From Actinomycetota bacterium (lineage in GTDB: Bacteria; Actinomycetota; Acidimicrobiia; IMCC26256; VFJJ01), in assembly GCA_009886115.1 (NCBI GenBank), contig VFJJ01000040.1:1-34256 (forward strand): a DNA stretch of 34,256 bases. Direction: 5' to 3'. Of the stretch, positions 23,926 to 32,490 are shown one piece after another. Numbering within the stretch: the stretch's first letter is position 1; each line of letters opens with the position of its first letter. The notes beneath the pieces were generated by a model. That model did not search any database, was not told the origin of the DNA, and saw only the letters and a list, made by a program, of their open reading frames with translations. The position numbers were made by a program, and so were the translations under genes.

Positions 23926-25431
23926 TCACCGGCGACCGCCCCGCTTCCGGCCGTCAGCAGCCCGCACCAACACCGCGAACTCCTCCTCGACCCCGGCCAC
24001 GAGCGGCGCTAGGTCGGGCAGCGTCGCGGCGTCGGCATTGAAGCCGATCGAGAGCCGCCCGTCGTAGGAGAGCACGCCGACCGACAGTGCGGTCTCGCGG
24101 GCCAACGGAAGGATCGGGTACCAGTGCAGGAGCTTCGCGCCATGGCACCACAGGGGATGCTGGGGTCCGGGCACATCGACGACGAGCAGCGGCGCCGACG
24201 ACGATGCCCGCATCGCCATGCGCACGGCGAGATCGAAGAGGGTCGGAGCGCCCCACTCGCCGACATCGAGGAGCTCGCGAGCGCCCGCGGCGATCCGACC
24301 TGAGGCCGTCGAGCCCCCCGCTCGGAGCCGTCCGGTGCTCTGCTGGACGGCGCGCAACCGGGCCAACGGATCGTCGAGATCGAGGGGCAGGTCGGCGAAG
24401 AGCGCGTGGACCGACGTGGAGAACCCCGAGCCCTCGGAGGACTCGGAGCCCTCGGAGGACTCGGAGCCCTCGGAGGACTCGTGCCGGTCGGATCGCTCGG
24501 ACATGGTCACCGAGACCGGCAAGAGGGTGCGCAGCACGCGGTTGGCCGTGGCCTCACCCCGAACGGTGAGCACCCTCTCGACGCCCCCGAGCACCGCGGT
24601 CACCACCACCTCGTGCACCGTGGCGCCGAGGATCCGATGGGCCCGTTGAACCGGAGCCAGCGCGATGCTCGCCGTCGCCACCTTCCGCGTCCGACCGCCC
24701 AAGCGACGCAAGGCCGGACGAGGGCCCGGCACCGGTCGGCTCGCGAGGGAGGTCACGCTCCGGGCGACGCCGAGCACCCGCCCGGCGCGCCGCCGCGAGC
24801 CCCGCAACGCGGCACCGACCACCCGCAGCCCTTCCGCCGGATCGCTCACACGGTCGCGCCACGCTCGCCCCAGGAGCTCCATGGGCGTGGGTACCTGCAT
24901 GGGGATCCACGAGGGAGCCGCCACCGGGGCGGTGACGGGTGCGTCGTCGTACAGGAGCGACCACCGGTGCAGCGCGTGGACACCGTCGACGATCGCCGGG
25001 TGGATCCTCTCGATCACCGCCACCCGACCGCCCTCGAGGCCTTCGACGAAGCACAGCTCCCACAAGGGCCGCGAGCGATCGAGCGGTTGGGCCATCACCC
25101 GGGCGACCAACGCGTGGAGCTGATCGGGTCGTCCGGGCGCGGGGAGGGCCGCGTACCTGACGTGGTAGGCGATATCGAAGTCGGGGTCGTCGATCCACTC
25201 CGGTCGCCCCTGGGCCAGCGGGACGATGGCCAGCTTCTGTCGCAGTCGCGGCACCAGGTGCAGCCGGCGCTCGACGTGCGCCCAGAGCTCACTCGAGCGC
25301 AACCGCCCGTCGGGCTCACGCAGCGGGGCACCGTCGAGGATGGCGACCGACCCGGTGTGCACCGGGGTGTCGAAGGTCTCGACGTGCAAGAGCCCGGCGT
25401 CGGCCGGGGAGCAGCGATCGGTCACGGGCAT
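23926..25431 (-). CDS. WS/DGAT-type acyltransferase homologue with altered HHxxxDG motif
   Basis: A protein of about 501 residues from the wax ester synthase/diacylglycerol acyltransferase family (PF03007 and PF06974). It opens SPADAGLLHVETFDTPVHTG. It then has FDIAYHVRYAALPAPG, QPLDRSRPLWELCFVEGLEG and, at the active site, ERIHPAIVDGVHAL. The family motif is HHxxxDG; here the second His (position 145) is Pro, encoded ccg, so the usual catalytic base is missing. The C-terminal domain has VPGPQHPLWCHGAKL and LSIGFNADAATLPD. An 18-bp tandem repeat (24428-24481) adds a Ser/Glu/Gly stretch between the domains. The start is uncertain: ATG 25431 begins at the family-conserved segment, while ATG 25482 and GTG 25518 are also in frame. 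The protein may be inactive as an acyltransferase or act on another substrate. Confidence 0.85.
   Translation of the reverse strand: MPVTDRCSPADAGLLHVETFDTPVHTGSVAILDGAPLREPDGRLRSSELWAHVERRLHLVPRLRQKLAIVPLAQGRPEWIDDPDFDIAYHVRYAALPAPGRPDQLHALVARVMAQPLDRSRPLWELCFVEGLEGGRVAVIERIHPAIVDGVHALHRWSLLYDDAPVTAPVAAPSWIPMQVPTPMELLGRAWRDRVSDPAEGLRVVGAALRGSRRRAGRVLGVARSVTSLASRPVPGPRPALRRLGGRTRKVATASIALAPVQRAHRILGATVHEVVVTAVLGGVERVLTVRGEATANRVLRTLLPVSVTMSERSDRHESSEGSESSEGSESSEGSGFSTSVHALFADLPLDLDDPLARLRAVQQSTGRLRAGGSTASGRIAAGARELLDVGEWGAPTLFDLAVRMAMRASSSAPLLVVDVPGPQHPLWCHGAKLLHWYPILPLARETALSVGVLSYDGRLSIGFNADAATLPDLAPLVAGVEEEFAVLVRAADGRKRGGRR
24428..24481. repeat. Perfect 18-bp tandem repeat, three units, in the WS/DGAT gene
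   Basis: Units 24428-24445, 24446-24463 and 24464-24481 (gagccctcggaggactcg) are identical. They encode a repeated Glu-Ser-Ser-Glu-Gly-Ser stretch in a solvent-exposed linker. Perfect identity suggests recent expansion. Confidence 0.95.
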
Positions 25432-25515
25432 CGGGAGCCATTCCAGCAGATGCGGGCCGGCCCCCCGACCATCCTCGGTCATCCCCGACCATCCCGGCCG
25501 TTCGCGACCGCCGGG

Positions 25516-25525
25516 CACCTAGGCT
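25516..25525. promoter_or_regulatory. Putative bidirectional -10 region
   Basis: The sequence cacctaggct holds TAGGCT on the plus strand (25520-25525), eight bases before the ATG at 25534, and TAGGTG on the minus strand (25516-25521), facing the acyltransferase gene. The two -10-like hexamers overlap by two bases, so the two divergent promoters may exclude each other. Confidence 0.35.
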
Positions 25526-25533
25526 CGGGCTCG

Positions 25534-26076
25534 ATGACCGCGACCGATCCCACCACCGTCTGGCGCATCCGGCCCGAGCTCGTGCTGGCCATCCAGGCCC
25601 GTTTCGGCGCGCCCGTCGACAGCTACGTCAACGGCTCACAGGTGTGGCTGGCCCCCGTGGGCCCGGGCGAGATCATGCTCGAGCTGCGCCTGCACCCGAG
25701 TGCCGAGTACCGGCTCCCGGCCGGTGTCTCGCCCCACGAGCTGTGGGACCAGGTGGTTGCGGCCCTGGTGACGGGCACCGATCCGGCGTCGATGCACCTC
25801 GGTGACGAGCATTGCGCGCTCGCCTCCCTGTGGGACGGTCTGGAGTGCTATCCCGCGTACGGCGACCCGTGCGAGCCGGCAGCGTTGGCCGACGCCCTGA
25901 CCCGGGCGCTCAACGGGCTCGAGCCCGACGCCGCCGGGCTCGTCGACCATGGGGCCGTCGGCGACGAATGGGAGGCGTCGGATTGCCGGGCCTCGCTCCT
26001 CGGGCTGGTCCTCGCCCAGCTCCGAGCCGATCCGACTCCCCCACCGCCGAGCACCGGTCAGGAGCGCGGGCGCTGA
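25534..26076 (+). CDS. Conserved-looking protein of unknown function
   Basis: A 180-residue soluble, acidic protein with no signal peptide or membrane segment. Readable features are TTVWRIRPELVLAIQARFGA, VNGSQVWLAPVGPGEIMLEL, HPSAEYRLPAGVSPHELW and SLWDGLECYPAYGDPCEPAA. I do not recognise the family. The balanced composition, conserved-looking Trp/Cys positions, the -10-like box eight bases upstream and the fit between neighbours support a real gene. It converges with the Nudix gene across a small hairpin at 26084-26105. Confidence 0.7.
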   Translation: MTATDPTTVWRIRPELVLAIQARFGAPVDSYVNGSQVWLAPVGPGEIMLELRLHPSAEYRLPAGVSPHELWDQVVAALVTGTDPASMHLGDEHCALASLWDGLECYPAYGDPCEPAALADALTRALNGLEPDAAGLVDHGAVGDEWEASDCRASLLGLVLAQLRADPTPPPPSTGQERGR

Positions 26077-26083
26077 TCCCGAC

Positions 26084-26105
26084 ACCTCACACGCGCTCGT
26101 GAGGT
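26084..26105. terminator. Candidate bidirectional terminator hairpin
   Basis: acctcac (26084-26090) pairs with gtgaggt (26099-26105) over an 8-nt loop, between the convergent stops at 26076 and 26130. There is no U-run on either strand, so support is the position and the stem only. Confidence 0.35.
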
Positions 26106-26129
26106 TGGATGCGCTCGGGCCACGGGATC

Positions 26130-26834
26130 TCAGTCGTCGAGCGTGCCCCGCCAGGCCGGGGTGCGGGGGACATCGTAGAAACAGGGACGATCGACACCGT
26201 CGATGGCGTCGAACGCGAGCTCGACCCACCGATTGGCCCCGGCGAGCGGCATCGGCAACGCATGGCGGGGGTAGAAGCCCACGGTACGGGTCTCGAGCGG
26301 ATGGCCCTTGAGGGTCCCACCGAGCAGCCGGCAGTAGAAGATCATCGAGTACATCGGCACGTGGCTGAAGCCCAGCCGCAGACCGTCGAACACAGCGATG
26401 AGCTTCACCGGCTCGACCTCGAGGCCCGTCTCCTCGAAGACCTCCTTGACCGCCACCTCCGATGGCGAATAGCCGACGTCGGCCCAGCCCACGGGGTAGA
26501 GCCACCAGCCCGAGTCGGCTCGCTGGGTGAGCAGGATCTCACCGGCGTCGTTGGCGACCACGGCAGCGACCGCCGTCTTGGGCGTCACGTAGCCCGCAAC
26601 CCCGTCGCCCACCGACGAGAGCCACTCCTCGAAGAGGATGTCGGCCTCGGCCTCCTCGAGCGCGAGATGGCGGATGTCGGCCGCGACCTTCAGCACCTCC
26701 TCGAAGCGCTCCCGCTCGTAGAGGCTCTTGGTGAAACCCATGCCGGTGCGGGCGATCCCCGAGAGCGTCTCGGCCCACCGCATGAGATCGGACGCGCTCA
26801 CCCAGTGCTGTTCGTGCGGTTCGCGAGACGGCAT
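26130..26834 (-). CDS. Nudix hydrolase with N-terminal helical domain
   Basis: A 234-residue protein. Residues about 10-70 (DLMRWAETLSGIARTGMGF, YERERFEEVLKVAADI) are the NUDIX_N-type helical domain (PF12535). The Nudix fold follows from TPKTAVAAVVANDAGEILL. The Nudix box is GWADVGYSPSEVAVKEVFEE followed by TGL. Relative to Gx5Ex7REUxEExGU, the first Glu is Tyr and the Arg is Lys. The metal-binding KEVFEE helix is intact, so activity is likely. The substrate is an unknown nucleoside diphosphate derivative. A TAATGT box lies six bases before the ATG at 26834 (leaderless pattern). The cNMP-binding gene is divergent, 130 bases away. Confidence 0.9.
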   Translation of the reverse strand: MPSREPHEQHWVSASDLMRWAETLSGIARTGMGFTKSLYERERFEEVLKVAADIRHLALEEAEADILFEEWLSSVGDGVAGYVTPKTAVAAVVANDAGEILLTQRADSGWWLYPVGWADVGYSPSEVAVKEVFEETGLEVEPVKLIAVFDGLRLGFSHVPMYSMIFYCRLLGGTLKGHPLETRTVGFYPRHALPMPLAGANRWVELAFDAIDGVDRPCFYDVPRTPAWRGTLDD

Positions 26835-26840
26835 GGCCTG

Positions 26841-26846
26841 ACATTA
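26841..26846 (-). promoter_or_regulatory. Putative leaderless -10 box for the Nudix gene
   Basis: TAATGT on the minus strand lies six bases before the ATG at 26834. It is the best match to TANNNT among such boxes here. Confidence 0.45.
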
Positions 26847-26952
26847 CGTCGCCGCCCGCCGGGTCGCGTCCGGCAGGGCCCGATGACGACCCGGCCCCGG
26901 CATCCGAGAGGCGCCGGGCGAGCCGGGGAGGACCCGAGGAGTCCCCGTCGGG

Positions 26953-26958
26953 CAGAAT
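26953..26958 (+). promoter_or_regulatory. Putative leaderless -10 box for the cNMP-binding gene
   Basis: CAGAAT lies six bases before the ATG at 26965. The first base deviates from the T of TANNNT. Confidence 0.3.
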
Positions 26959-26964
26959 GCCCCC

Positions 26965-27411
26965 ATGACCGAGACCACACCGTCGGGCCGGGCCGACAGC
27001 GCCACCCTCGCGCTGCTGGCCCACGTGGGGCTGTTCGCCGGCTGCACCCGCCACGAGCTGAGCGTCATCGCCCACGCCACCTACGAGGCCGACATCGCAG
27101 CGGGAACCGTGATCTGCCGGGAGGGCGAGGAGGGCAACAACTTCTTCGTCATCGTCGAAGGTGTGGCCTCGGTGTCGATTGCCGGCGCCGTCGTCGATCG
27201 CCTGAGCGCCGGCGAGTTCTTCGGCGAGATGTCGTTGCTCGACGGTCAACCGCGCTCGGCCACCGTCACCGCCGACTCGCCGCTCATCGTGGTGGTGTTG
27301 CCCCGCGAGAACTTCGAGCAGGTGATCCTCAAGGCCCCCCACGTCGCGCTCTCGATGCTGCGCGAGATGGCGACGCGCATCCGCTCCGCCGACACCCGCC
27401 CCATCCACTGA
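26965..27411 (+). CDS. Cyclic nucleotide-binding domain protein
   Basis: A 148-residue single-domain protein of the CRP/CAP cyclic nucleotide-binding fold (PF00027). The phosphate-binding cassette reads AGEFFGEMSLLDGQPRSATV, with the Glu (FGE) and Arg (PRSA) that hold ribose and phosphate of cAMP or cGMP. Upstream it has GTVICREGEEGNNFFVIVEG. No C-terminal helix-turn-helix is present, so this is not a CRP-type regulator; it probably acts as a sensor for a partner protein. The ligand is presumably cAMP, from family knowledge. It converges with glnD across a 44-base gap. Confidence 0.88.
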   Translation: MTETTPSGRADSATLALLAHVGLFAGCTRHELSVIAHATYEADIAAGTVICREGEEGNNFFVIVEGVASVSIAGAVVDRLSAGEFFGEMSLLDGQPRSATVTADSPLIVVVLPRENFEQVILKAPHVALSMLREMATRIRSADTRPIH

Positions 27412-27455
27412 CTGGCGGGCCGGCGATCCAATGACCGGCGGGCCTGCCGGCGGCG

Positions 27456-30023
27456 TCAGAGCACGGCGAGCAACGCAGCCTTCAAGCGCTCGGACTCTTC
27501 GGCGTCGAGAGGTTCGCCGAGGTCGGTGAGGAGGTAGAACGTGTCGACGACCCGCTCGCCGATGGTGGCCACCTTCGCCAGTCGCACGTTGAGCCCCAGG
27601 GTGAACAGCGTCCGGCAGATCCGGTAGAGCAAGCCGATCTCGTCGTCGGCGTGCACCTCCACGACGGTCGCGAAGTCCGACGCCCCGGGGTCGAAGACAA
27701 CCTCGGCCGCCTGGGGCGCCGAGCCTCGACGGCGTCGGGCCGCGTACGTCGCGGCCCGGCTCTTGACGCGCTCGTCGAGGTCGAGCCCCCCCGACAGGCC
27801 GGCGACAACGTCACGATCGACCACCTCTCGGCCAGCGGCGTCCCCGACGCGGCCGAACGGATCGGCGATCCGGTACGCCTCCAGCGCCATCCCGTCGACT
27901 CTCGTGTACGCCGCGGCGTCGTGCACGTCGAGGCCGTGCAGGGCCAGGACCCCCGTGACAGCGGCCAGGATCCCCGGACGGTCGGGGGCCACCACGGTGA
28001 CATCGAGGTACCCGTCGGCGGCGCCGGGGGCCCAGTCGACGGCAGTCTCCCTCGCATCGAGCAGGCGCCGGTGACGGGCCATGGCCTCGGCGTCGAAGGC
28101 GAGCGGGTACGACGCTGGAAGGGCGTCGAGGTAGCGATCGGCGTCGTCGGCGCCCAGCAACGCTCGCAGGCCGACGCGCCGTTCGACGGCCAGCCGGTCG
28201 ACCACGGCGCCCTGCTCCAGGAGGTGGCGTGCCTTCACGTACAGCTCGCGCACCAGCGCGGCCTTCACGGAGCCCCAGGCCGACGAGCCGGTGGCGATCG
28301 AGTCGCCGACGGTCAGCAGGTACAGCAGCGACAAGGTCTCGACGTCACCGGCCAGCCGTGCGACGCGCACCACCGTGGCCTCCTCCGACAGATCACGTCG
28401 GGTCGCCGTGTCGGGCATGAGGAGGTGGTGCTCGACGAGCACCTCGACCAGTTCCCCCTCGTCGGCCGGGAAACCCAATGACGCCATGGCTTCCCCGGCG
28501 ATGTCGGCGCCCACGTGCGAGTGGTCGCCGGGCAGGCCCTTGCCGATGTCGTGGAAGAGCGCTCCTAGCACGAGCAGGTGCGGGCGGGTCAGCTCGCCGG
28601 CGACCCGGCCGTCGAAACCCTCGTCGTGGAACAGCGCGGCGCAGCGGGCGACGGCTTCGAGCAGGTGACGGTCGACGGTGTAGCGGTGGTAGGCGTTGCG
28701 TTGGGGCAGCGACCGGACGCGCCCCCACCCGGGCATGATCGCCGCGAAGGCGCCGACGCGATCGATGGCCTCGATAACGGGAACGGCGCGCTCACCGGCG
28801 AGGAGCAGTCGCACCAAGGCATCGCGGGCCTCGTCGTTCCAATCAGCCGGCCCGTGACGCAGTCCGGCGAGGCGCAGCACCGATGCCCGCTCGAGCGGCA
28901 CACCGTGCTCGGCAGCCTCCGCAGCCAAGCGGAGCGCAGCCAGACCGTCGGGTCGCGGTCCGCTCTCGGTGAGCGACAACGCGGCCCGTCCATCGCGCAG
29001 CACGATCCCGTGGGCGAGCCGCCGCTCTCCGGGGGTGCCGAGGTAGCCGGGGCCGCGCACGGCCGATCGCAGCCGCTCCCAGGCGTCGTCGGCAATCCAG
29101 GCCACACCGCGCGCTGCAGCCGCGAGGTCGCGCACGAGCACGTCGGCATCGGGCGCGCCTGCTGCTGCGGCCACGGCGTCCTGGTCCTGGAGCAGGATCT
29201 CGTCGCCCTTGCGCCCGGTCACCCGGTGGTGAGCGACACGCACCTGGAGCAACAGCTCGCTCGCCCGATCGAGCCGCTCGGGGTCGGCCCCGTCGATGTA
29301 GCCGTCTCGGACGAGCGCCGCCAGGCCCACCTCTGAGCCGTCGAGCGTCGATCCGGCCCAGGCCAACGCCTGCATGTCTCGCAGACCGCCAGCACCGTCC
29401 TTGAGGTTCGGCTCGAGGAGCTCGGCGATCGGCCCCGGGACGCGCTGGCGAAGGTCGTGGGCCTCGGCGAGCTCGCCGATCACCCGGGCGCGGCGTTTCA
29501 CGGCCAGCGCCCTGACCTTGACGGCCATCTCGTTCGCGAGGTCGGCATCGCCCGAGACGAGCCTGACCCCCAGCATCGACGTGAGCGCCTTCAGGTCTTC
29601 GTCGGCGACGGTCACGGCTTCCTTCACGGTCCGCGCCGCGTGCCCGGTGACGAAACCCGCGTCCCACAAGGGATACCAGAGCGCGTCGGCCAGCGCGGCC
29701 ACCCCACGGCCGCCGTCGTGCACGAGGAGCACGTCGAGGTCGGACCCCGGGCACAGCTCGGCGCGGGAGTACGACCCGAGCGCCACGAGCGCGACTCGAC
29801 CCCGGAAACCCGCCGATCCGCAGGCCTCGGCGAACCGCTCGGCGAGGGCCCGATCGACCAGCGCCGCCATGGCCTGGCCGAAGGCCCGGCCCCCGAGCGC
29901 CCCGTCGGCGACCAGCGCGAGGCGCCCCCGTCGCAGCGCATCGGGCTCCAGCGGGCCCGCCCGGCCGGGACCGCCCGGGCCGCTGTCGGGACTCCCCGAC
30001 CCGCCGCGGCGCCCGAGGCTCAT
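27456..30023 (-). CDS. glnD: PII uridylyltransferase / uridylyl-removing (or adenylylating) enzyme
   Basis: An 855-residue sensor of nitrogen status that modifies GlnK on Tyr51 and removes the group again. The nucleotidyltransferase motif is ALGSYSRAELCPGSDLDVLL (Gly83-Ser84, Asp95, Asp97; many GlnD have Gly-Gly). The HD phosphohydrolase domain contains LGALFHDIGKGLPGDHSHVG and the downstream VEHHLLM. Two C-terminal ACT domains bind glutamine: VTVVAPDRPGILAAVTGVL and VVEVHADDEIGLLYRICRTL. The N-terminal 25 residues are Gly/Ser/Pro-rich. In corynebacteria the homologous enzyme adenylylates PII, and which reaction occurs here cannot be told. It follows glnK by nine bases in an amt-glnK-glnD operon. 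Confidence 0.95.
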   Translation of the reverse strand: MSLGRRGGSGSPDSGPGGPGRAGPLEPDALRRGRLALVADGALGGRAFGQAMAALVDRALAERFAEACGSAGFRGRVALVALGSYSRAELCPGSDLDVLLVHDGGRGVAALADALWYPLWDAGFVTGHAARTVKEAVTVADEDLKALTSMLGVRLVSGDADLANEMAVKVRALAVKRRARVIGELAEAHDLRQRVPGPIAELLEPNLKDGAGGLRDMQALAWAGSTLDGSEVGLAALVRDGYIDGADPERLDRASELLLQVRVAHHRVTGRKGDEILLQDQDAVAAAAGAPDADVLVRDLAAAARGVAWIADDAWERLRSAVRGPGYLGTPGERRLAHGIVLRDGRAALSLTESGPRPDGLAALRLAAEAAEHGVPLERASVLRLAGLRHGPADWNDEARDALVRLLLAGERAVPVIEAIDRVGAFAAIMPGWGRVRSLPQRNAYHRYTVDRHLLEAVARCAALFHDEGFDGRVAGELTRPHLLVLGALFHDIGKGLPGDHSHVGADIAGEAMASLGFPADEGELVEVLVEHHLLMPDTATRRDLSEEATVVRVARLAGDVETLSLLYLLTVGDSIATGSSAWGSVKAALVRELYVKARHLLEQGAVVDRLAVERRVGLRALLGADDADRYLDALPASYPLAFDAEAMARHRRLLDARETAVDWAPGAADGYLDVTVVAPDRPGILAAVTGVLALHGLDVHDAAAYTRVDGMALEAYRIADPFGRVGDAAGREVVDRDVVAGLSGGLDLDERVKSRAATYAARRRRGSAPQAAEVVFDPGASDFATVVEVHADDEIGLLYRICRTLFTLGLNVRLAKVATIGERVVDTFYLLTDLGEPLDAEESERLKAALLAVL

Positions 30024-30032
30024 GGCGTGCCG

Positions 30033-30392
<360 letters not shown>

Positions 30393-31670
30393 CTAGAAGT
30401 TCCCGTGCATGCTGCCAGCGTCGCTCAACGAGTAGCCGACCTCGGAGTGTTGCGAGAGGTCGAGACCGGTGAACTCGTCCTCTTCGGAGATCCGGATGCC
30501 GCCCGGCATCAGCTTCTTCATGGCCATCAGGATGATCCAGGTGACCACGAACGAGAACACCGCCACGACCACGACCGCCAGCACCTGCTCGCCGAGAAGA
30601 CCGGCGCCGCCACCGAAGAACAGCCCGTCCTTGCCCGCACCGAGGACGGTCTGGTCGGCGAAGAGCCCGAGCAGGATCGATCCGAGGATGCCGCCGACGA
30701 GGTGCACGCCCACCACGTCGAGCGAGTCGTCGTAGCCGAAGCGGTGCTTGAGCGACACGGCCAAGAAGCACAGCACACCGGCGAGCACGCCGATGATCAT
30801 CGGGGCGAGTCCGCCGACGAAGCCGGCGCACGGGGTGATGGCCACGAGACCGGCGACGGCGCCCGACGCCGCGCCCAGGGTGGTGGCGTGGCCGGTCTTG
30901 ATGCGCTCGGCGACGAGCCAGCCGATCATCCCGGCCGCCGCGGCCATGTGGGTGTTGACGAACGCCTGGGCGGCCAGGCCGTTCGCCGCCAGAGCGGAGC
31001 CGGCGTTGAAGCCGAACCAGCCGAACCACAGGATGCCCGTCCCCACCATGGTCATCGTGAGGTTGTGCGGCGGCATGGCGTCGCGGGGCCAGCCCTTGCG
31101 CTTGCCCAGCACGATGACGGCCGCCAGGGCGGCGGCGCCGGCGTTGACGTGGACGACGGTGCCACCGGCGAAGTCGAGCGCCCCCCGCTCGAACAACCAA
31201 CCCGCCGGCGCGAAGACCCAGTGGGCGACGGGCGCGTACACGAGGATCAGCCAGAGGCCGCTGAACACGGCCCAGGCGGCGAAGCGCATCCGGTCGGCGA
31301 TGGCGCCGGTGATGAGTGCCGGCGTGATGATGGCGAACATCATCTGGTAGGCCATGAACACCAGCGGCGGGATGGTGAGCGTCTCGAAGCCCGGGGGCGC
31401 CGTGGTGAGCAGATCCTTCATGCCGGCGAAGTCGAGGTTGCCGATGAAGCCGCCGGTGCCGCCGAAGACCAGCGAGAACACGAACAGGCCCCAGAGGATG
31501 CTCACCAGGCCCATGCAGAAGACGTTCTGCATGATCATGGCCAGCACGTTCTTGGCCCGCACCATGCCGCCGTAGAACAGCGCCAGGCCCGGTGTCATGA
31601 ACAGCACCAGGGCCGTGGCGACGATCACCCAGGCGGTGTCGCCACTGTTGATCTCAGCTGCGAGCATCAT
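30393..31670 (-). CDS. amt: Ammonium transporter
   Basis: A 425-residue inner-membrane Amt/MEP/Rh channel with about 11 transmembrane helices. The twin pore histidines are His174 (TVVHVNAGAA) and His323 (VVGVHLVGGI), and the aromatic gate is at APVAHWVF. The family signature DFAGGTVVHVNAG is intact. There is no cleavable signal with confidence; the N-terminus MLAAEINSGDTAWVIVATAL starts close to helix 1. The cytoplasmic tail ends ISEEDEFTGLDLSQHSEVGY plus about 12 residues, a common regulatory tail that meets GlnK. The ATG at 31670 (or 31667) has gggggaa upstream. It is the first gene of the amt-glnK-glnD operon, with a TAATAAT -10-like box at 31754-31760. Confidence 0.96.
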   Translation of the reverse strand: MMLAAEINSGDTAWVIVATALVLFMTPGLALFYGGMVRAKNVLAMIMQNVFCMGLVSILWGLFVFSLVFGGTGGFIGNLDFAGMKDLLTTAPPGFETLTIPPLVFMAYQMMFAIITPALITGAIADRMRFAAWAVFSGLWLILVYAPVAHWVFAPAGWLFERGALDFAGGTVVHVNAGAAALAAVIVLGKRKGWPRDAMPPHNLTMTMVGTGILWFGWFGFNAGSALAANGLAAQAFVNTHMAAAAGMIGWLVAERIKTGHATTLGAASGAVAGLVAITPCAGFVGGLAPMIIGVLAGVLCFLAVSLKHRFGYDDSLDVVGVHLVGGILGSILLGLFADQTVLGAGKDGLFFGGGAGLLGEQVLAVVVVAVFSFVVTWIILMAMKKLMPGGIRISEEDEFTGLDLSQHSEVGYSLSDAGSMHGNF

Positions 31671-31753
31671 GCATTCCCCCGTCAGGTTTCAGGTTGCTGT
31701 CAGCGAGGTGACGGCTGCATGCTCCGGCCACGATGTTGCCCGAGCAGGTCCCG

Positions 31754-31760
31754 ATTATTA
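31754..31760 (-). promoter_or_regulatory. amt: Putative -10 box of the amt operon
   Basis: TAATAAT on the minus strand is the most AT-rich hexamer in the 265-base gap upstream of amt. It leaves a leader of about 75 bases with a ribosome site (gggggaa). No clear -35 is visible. Confidence 0.4.
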
Positions 31761-31806
31761 CGTGCGTGTGAACGGCGAGCCGGCGGGCGGGCCTCGGGGG
31801 GCCTCA

Positions 31807-31853
31807 GGGCCGGGTCACCACCCCGCCTCCGGGGCCGGGTCGCCACCCCATCC
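31807..31853. repeat. 25-bp direct repeat next to palindrome A2
   Basis: gggccgggtcaccacccc (from 31807) recurs at 31832 as gggccgggtcgccacccc, a 25-bp period with one mismatch in the first 18 bases. The second unit ends exactly where palindrome A2 begins. This parallels the 18-bp array that abuts palindrome B1. Confidence 0.75.
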
Positions 31854-31900
31854 AGCACCTGTCGCTCAACCGCACCCCTCCCCCTTCAGCGACAGGTGCT
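31854..31900. repeat. Intergenic palindrome, family A copy 2 (inverted)
   Basis: Perfect 13-bp arms agcacctgtcgct (31854-31866) and agcgacaggtgct (31888-31900) flank a 21-nt spacer. On the minus strand the spacer reads GAAGGG-N6-GTGCGGTT, as in copy 1 at 947-997. It lies between amt and the 31936-32490 gene, which point away from the element in opposite senses of the same strand. Confidence 0.85.
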
Positions 31901-31935
31901 CGCTGGTGGCTCAGCGTCCGGTGGCCGCTCGTGGC

Positions 31936-32490
31936 TCAGCGCTCGTGGCGGGCCTTCATGACGGTCGCCTTGGCCACACCCCACACGAGGTGCAATGGGG
32001 CGAGGTCGTCGTCGCCGAGCTCGGCGAAGGTCGCGAAACCCAGCCCGTACACGTCGTCGGGCCAGGAGCGCTCGTCGTGCTCGTCGCGCACGACCTCGGG
32101 CATCCCGAGCTCACGCAACAGCGCGGTGGGCTCGCGCACCGACGTGCGCACGATCTGTAACGGCGTCGCCCGCTGCTCGTCGGGATCGAGCGTCAGGAAG
32201 TCGCGCAGCGCGGCCACCACCCGGGCCGTCGCCACGGCCGCCGCCGCCCGGGCAGAAGCCGTGATCTCAGCGCGACGGTCGGGGTCGGTGACGCCACCCC
32301 AGGCGTCGAGCAGCCGCTCGACCCGTCGGCTGAGATGGGCGGGGAGCGCCCGCTCGACGCCGGCGACGATCAGCGCGCCGACCTGGGCGAGCTGCTCGAG
32401 ACCGCGAGCCTCCGCCACCACTCGGTCGGCTCCGAGCTCGGGGCCGCCCCGAGGTACGCCAGGGGGAAGCGACGGCGTGGGGACCGTCAC
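31936..32490 (-). CDS. Unknown protein, third gene of the hemQ operon
   Basis: A 184-residue soluble, largely helical protein. Its most distinctive stretch is near the C-terminus: RDEHDERSWPDDVYGLGFAT, then FAELGDDDLAPLHLVWGVAK. That density of acidic and aromatic residues suggests a conserved functional region. I do not recognise a named family. The GTG at 32490 overlaps the stop of the NIL-domain gene as GTGA, the same overlap seen between hemQ and the NIL gene. The three proteins are therefore probably made in fixed proportion. The first 30 residues are Pro/Gly-rich and could be shorter if an internal start is used. Confidence 0.75.
   Translation of the reverse strand: MTVPTPSLPPGVPRGGPELGADRVVAEARGLEQLAQVGALIVAGVERALPAHLSRRVERLLDAWGGVTDPDRRAEITASARAAAAVATARVVAALRDFLTLDPDEQRATPLQIVRTSVREPTALLRELGMPEVVRDEHDERSWPDDVYGLGFATFAELGDDDLAPLHLVWGVAKATVMKARHER

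Noticed and set aside
31686-31712. GlnR-like box upstream of amt (GTCAC-N6-GACAG-N6-GAAAC on the minus strand)
   Set aside because: The spacing fits the GlnR pattern, but the middle half-site deviates and the site lies downstream of the likely -10 box (31754-31760), the wrong place for an activator. It would need a mapped start site to be revived.
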